From: JAQUSX01 sp035446985
GTDB lineage: Bacteria > Bacillota > Clostridia > Christensenellales > CAG-314
DNA length: 13,496 nucleotides
Direction of reading: 5' to 3'
Assembly (NCBI GenBank): GCA_035446985.1
Contig: DAOTGG010000028.1
Coordinates: forward strand, 1-13,496
A program made the translations under genes and the position numbers. The notes under the pieces were generated by a model. That model searched no databases, had not been told where the DNA came from, and saw nothing but the letters and a program-made list of their open reading frames with translations. Below are positions 12,947 through 13,496 of this stretch, piece after piece. Within the stretch, counting starts at the first letter, position 1. Each line of letters opens with the position of its first letter.

Positions 12947-13496
12947 ATGAAAAAACAAACCTGGTTAGTTTTATTGCTCGTTCTTGCTATGGTAATGACT
13001 GCTGGTCTGTTGCAAGCATGCACACCTGAAGTGCCTGAAACGTTCACAATTACGTTTATGGCTGACGGTATTGTTGTTAGCACACTGACAGTTAATGAAG
13101 GCGAAGCAGTAACTTTCCCCGCTGTACCCGCTAAAGAAGGATACACCGGCGTTTGGAATCCCACCAGCATTGCAGCTGCTTCCGCTGATGCTACAGTAAA
13201 CGCTGTTTATACTGCTATTGCTGCTACAACTTACGATGTAACATTCGTAGCTGACGGCACAACAGTTTCAACACTTACTGTTGAAGAAGGCGAAGCTGTT
13301 GCTGCTTCTGCATTCCCCACTGTACCCGCTAAAGAAGGATACGTAGGTGTTTGGAATGTTACAAGCATTGCTGCTGTTACTGCAAACACAACAGTAACCG
13401 CTGTTTACACAAAGATTCACACGATCACTTTCGTCGCTGACGGAACTGTTCTTGATACGATCGAAGTATTAGACGGCGAAGCTGTTCCCGCTTTCC
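12947..13496 (+). CDS. InlB B-repeat (Listeria-Bacteroides repeat) surface lipoprotein, 5' part
   Basis: The first 183 codons of a gene that runs off the right edge. A signal peptide (MKKQTWLVLLLVLAMVMTAG) ends in the lipobox LQAC with Cys25, so it is a surface lipoprotein. Tandem beta-grasp-like repeats of about 63-66 residues follow: ITFMADGIVVSTLTVNEGEA with VPAKEGYTGVWNPTSI; VTFVADGTTVSTLTVEEGEA with VPAKEGYVGVWNVTSI; and the start of a third (ITFVADGTVLDTIEVLDGEA). This is the InlB_B/Flg_new repeat pattern, common in adhesins and cell-wall proteins of gut Firmicutes. AAAGGAG lies 8-9 nt before the ATG. Codon use is odd: of 29 alanine codons, 24 are GCT, 5 GCA and none GCG or GCC, unlike the gcv genes. 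The long leader points to tight control or high expression. Family firm; ligand unknown. Confidence 0.92.
   Translation, partial: MKKQTWLVLLLVLAMVMTAGLLQACTPEVPETFTITFMADGIVVSTLTVNEGEAVTFPAVPAKEGYTGVWNPTSIAAASADATVNAVYTAIAATTYDVTFVADGTTVSTLTVEEGEAVAASAFPTVPAKEGYVGVWNVTSIAAVTANTTVTAVYTKIHTITFVADGTVLDTIEVLDGEAVPAF
13122..13342 (+). repeat. Direct repeat, 198-bp period, within the InlB B-repeats
   Basis: A 23-bp identical stretch coding for VPAKEGY occurs at 13122-13144 and 13320-13342, offset by 198 bp (66 codons), with shorter matches around it (gtttggaat, gctgtttata/c). Near-identity at DNA level suggests recent duplication or gene conversion of repeat units. Confidence 0.85.

Overview
The window looks like a piece of an uncultured, low-to-mid GC, probably gut-associated member of the Clostridia (a Christensenellales-like lineage is my best guess, by inference). 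The grounds are strong AAGGAGG-type ribosome sites, consensus sigma-A promoters, split GcvPA/GcvPB, lipoproteins with DUF5050-like and InlB B-repeat architecture, and DUF11 proteins without signal peptides. A run of exactly 100 N at 2929-3028 is a scaffolding placeholder, so the left and right halves are joined only by scaffolding.

Left part, all on the minus strand (1-3207): the N-terminus of an MFS-type transporter; an unrecognised protein with four LPF-type repeats and a 26-residue acidic tail; an XRE-family regulator with a promoter full of inverted repeats; a terminator; a two-gene unit of a DUF11 protein and a 13-cysteine protein that share an N-terminal motif; and a HAD-family gene interrupted by the N gap. 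The strand switch at about 3208-3304 holds two back-to-back promoters.

Centre, plus strand (3305-8511): lplA followed by gcvT-gcvH-gcvPA-gcvPB. This is a nearly complete glycine cleavage system with its own lipoate ligase. GcvP (two subunits) decarboxylates glycine onto the lipoyl arm of GcvH, which LplA lipoylates, and GcvT releases methylene-tetrahydrofolate and ammonia. The L-protein (dihydrolipoyl dehydrogenase) is not in the window. A strong intrinsic terminator closes the operon.

Right part, plus strand (8739-13496): an unrecognised 341-aa protein with a charged linker between two structured ends; a membrane-anchored alpha/beta hydrolase of the prolyl-iminopeptidase (S33) type; a DUF5050-like beta-propeller lipoprotein; and the start of an InlB B-repeat lipoprotein that runs off the end. 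The last gene has codon use sharply unlike its neighbours. It is preceded by a 405-bp control region with an 11-bp-phased triple repeat, two good promoters and an attenuator-like hairpin.

The least explained items are the XRE/LPF-acidic pair, the DUF11/Cys-rich pair, the 341-aa protein, several genes that appear to lack leaders or Shine-Dalgarno sites (best case lplA), and the elaborate leader of the InlB-repeat lipoprotein. I see no tRNA, rRNA, CRISPR array or intact mobile element.
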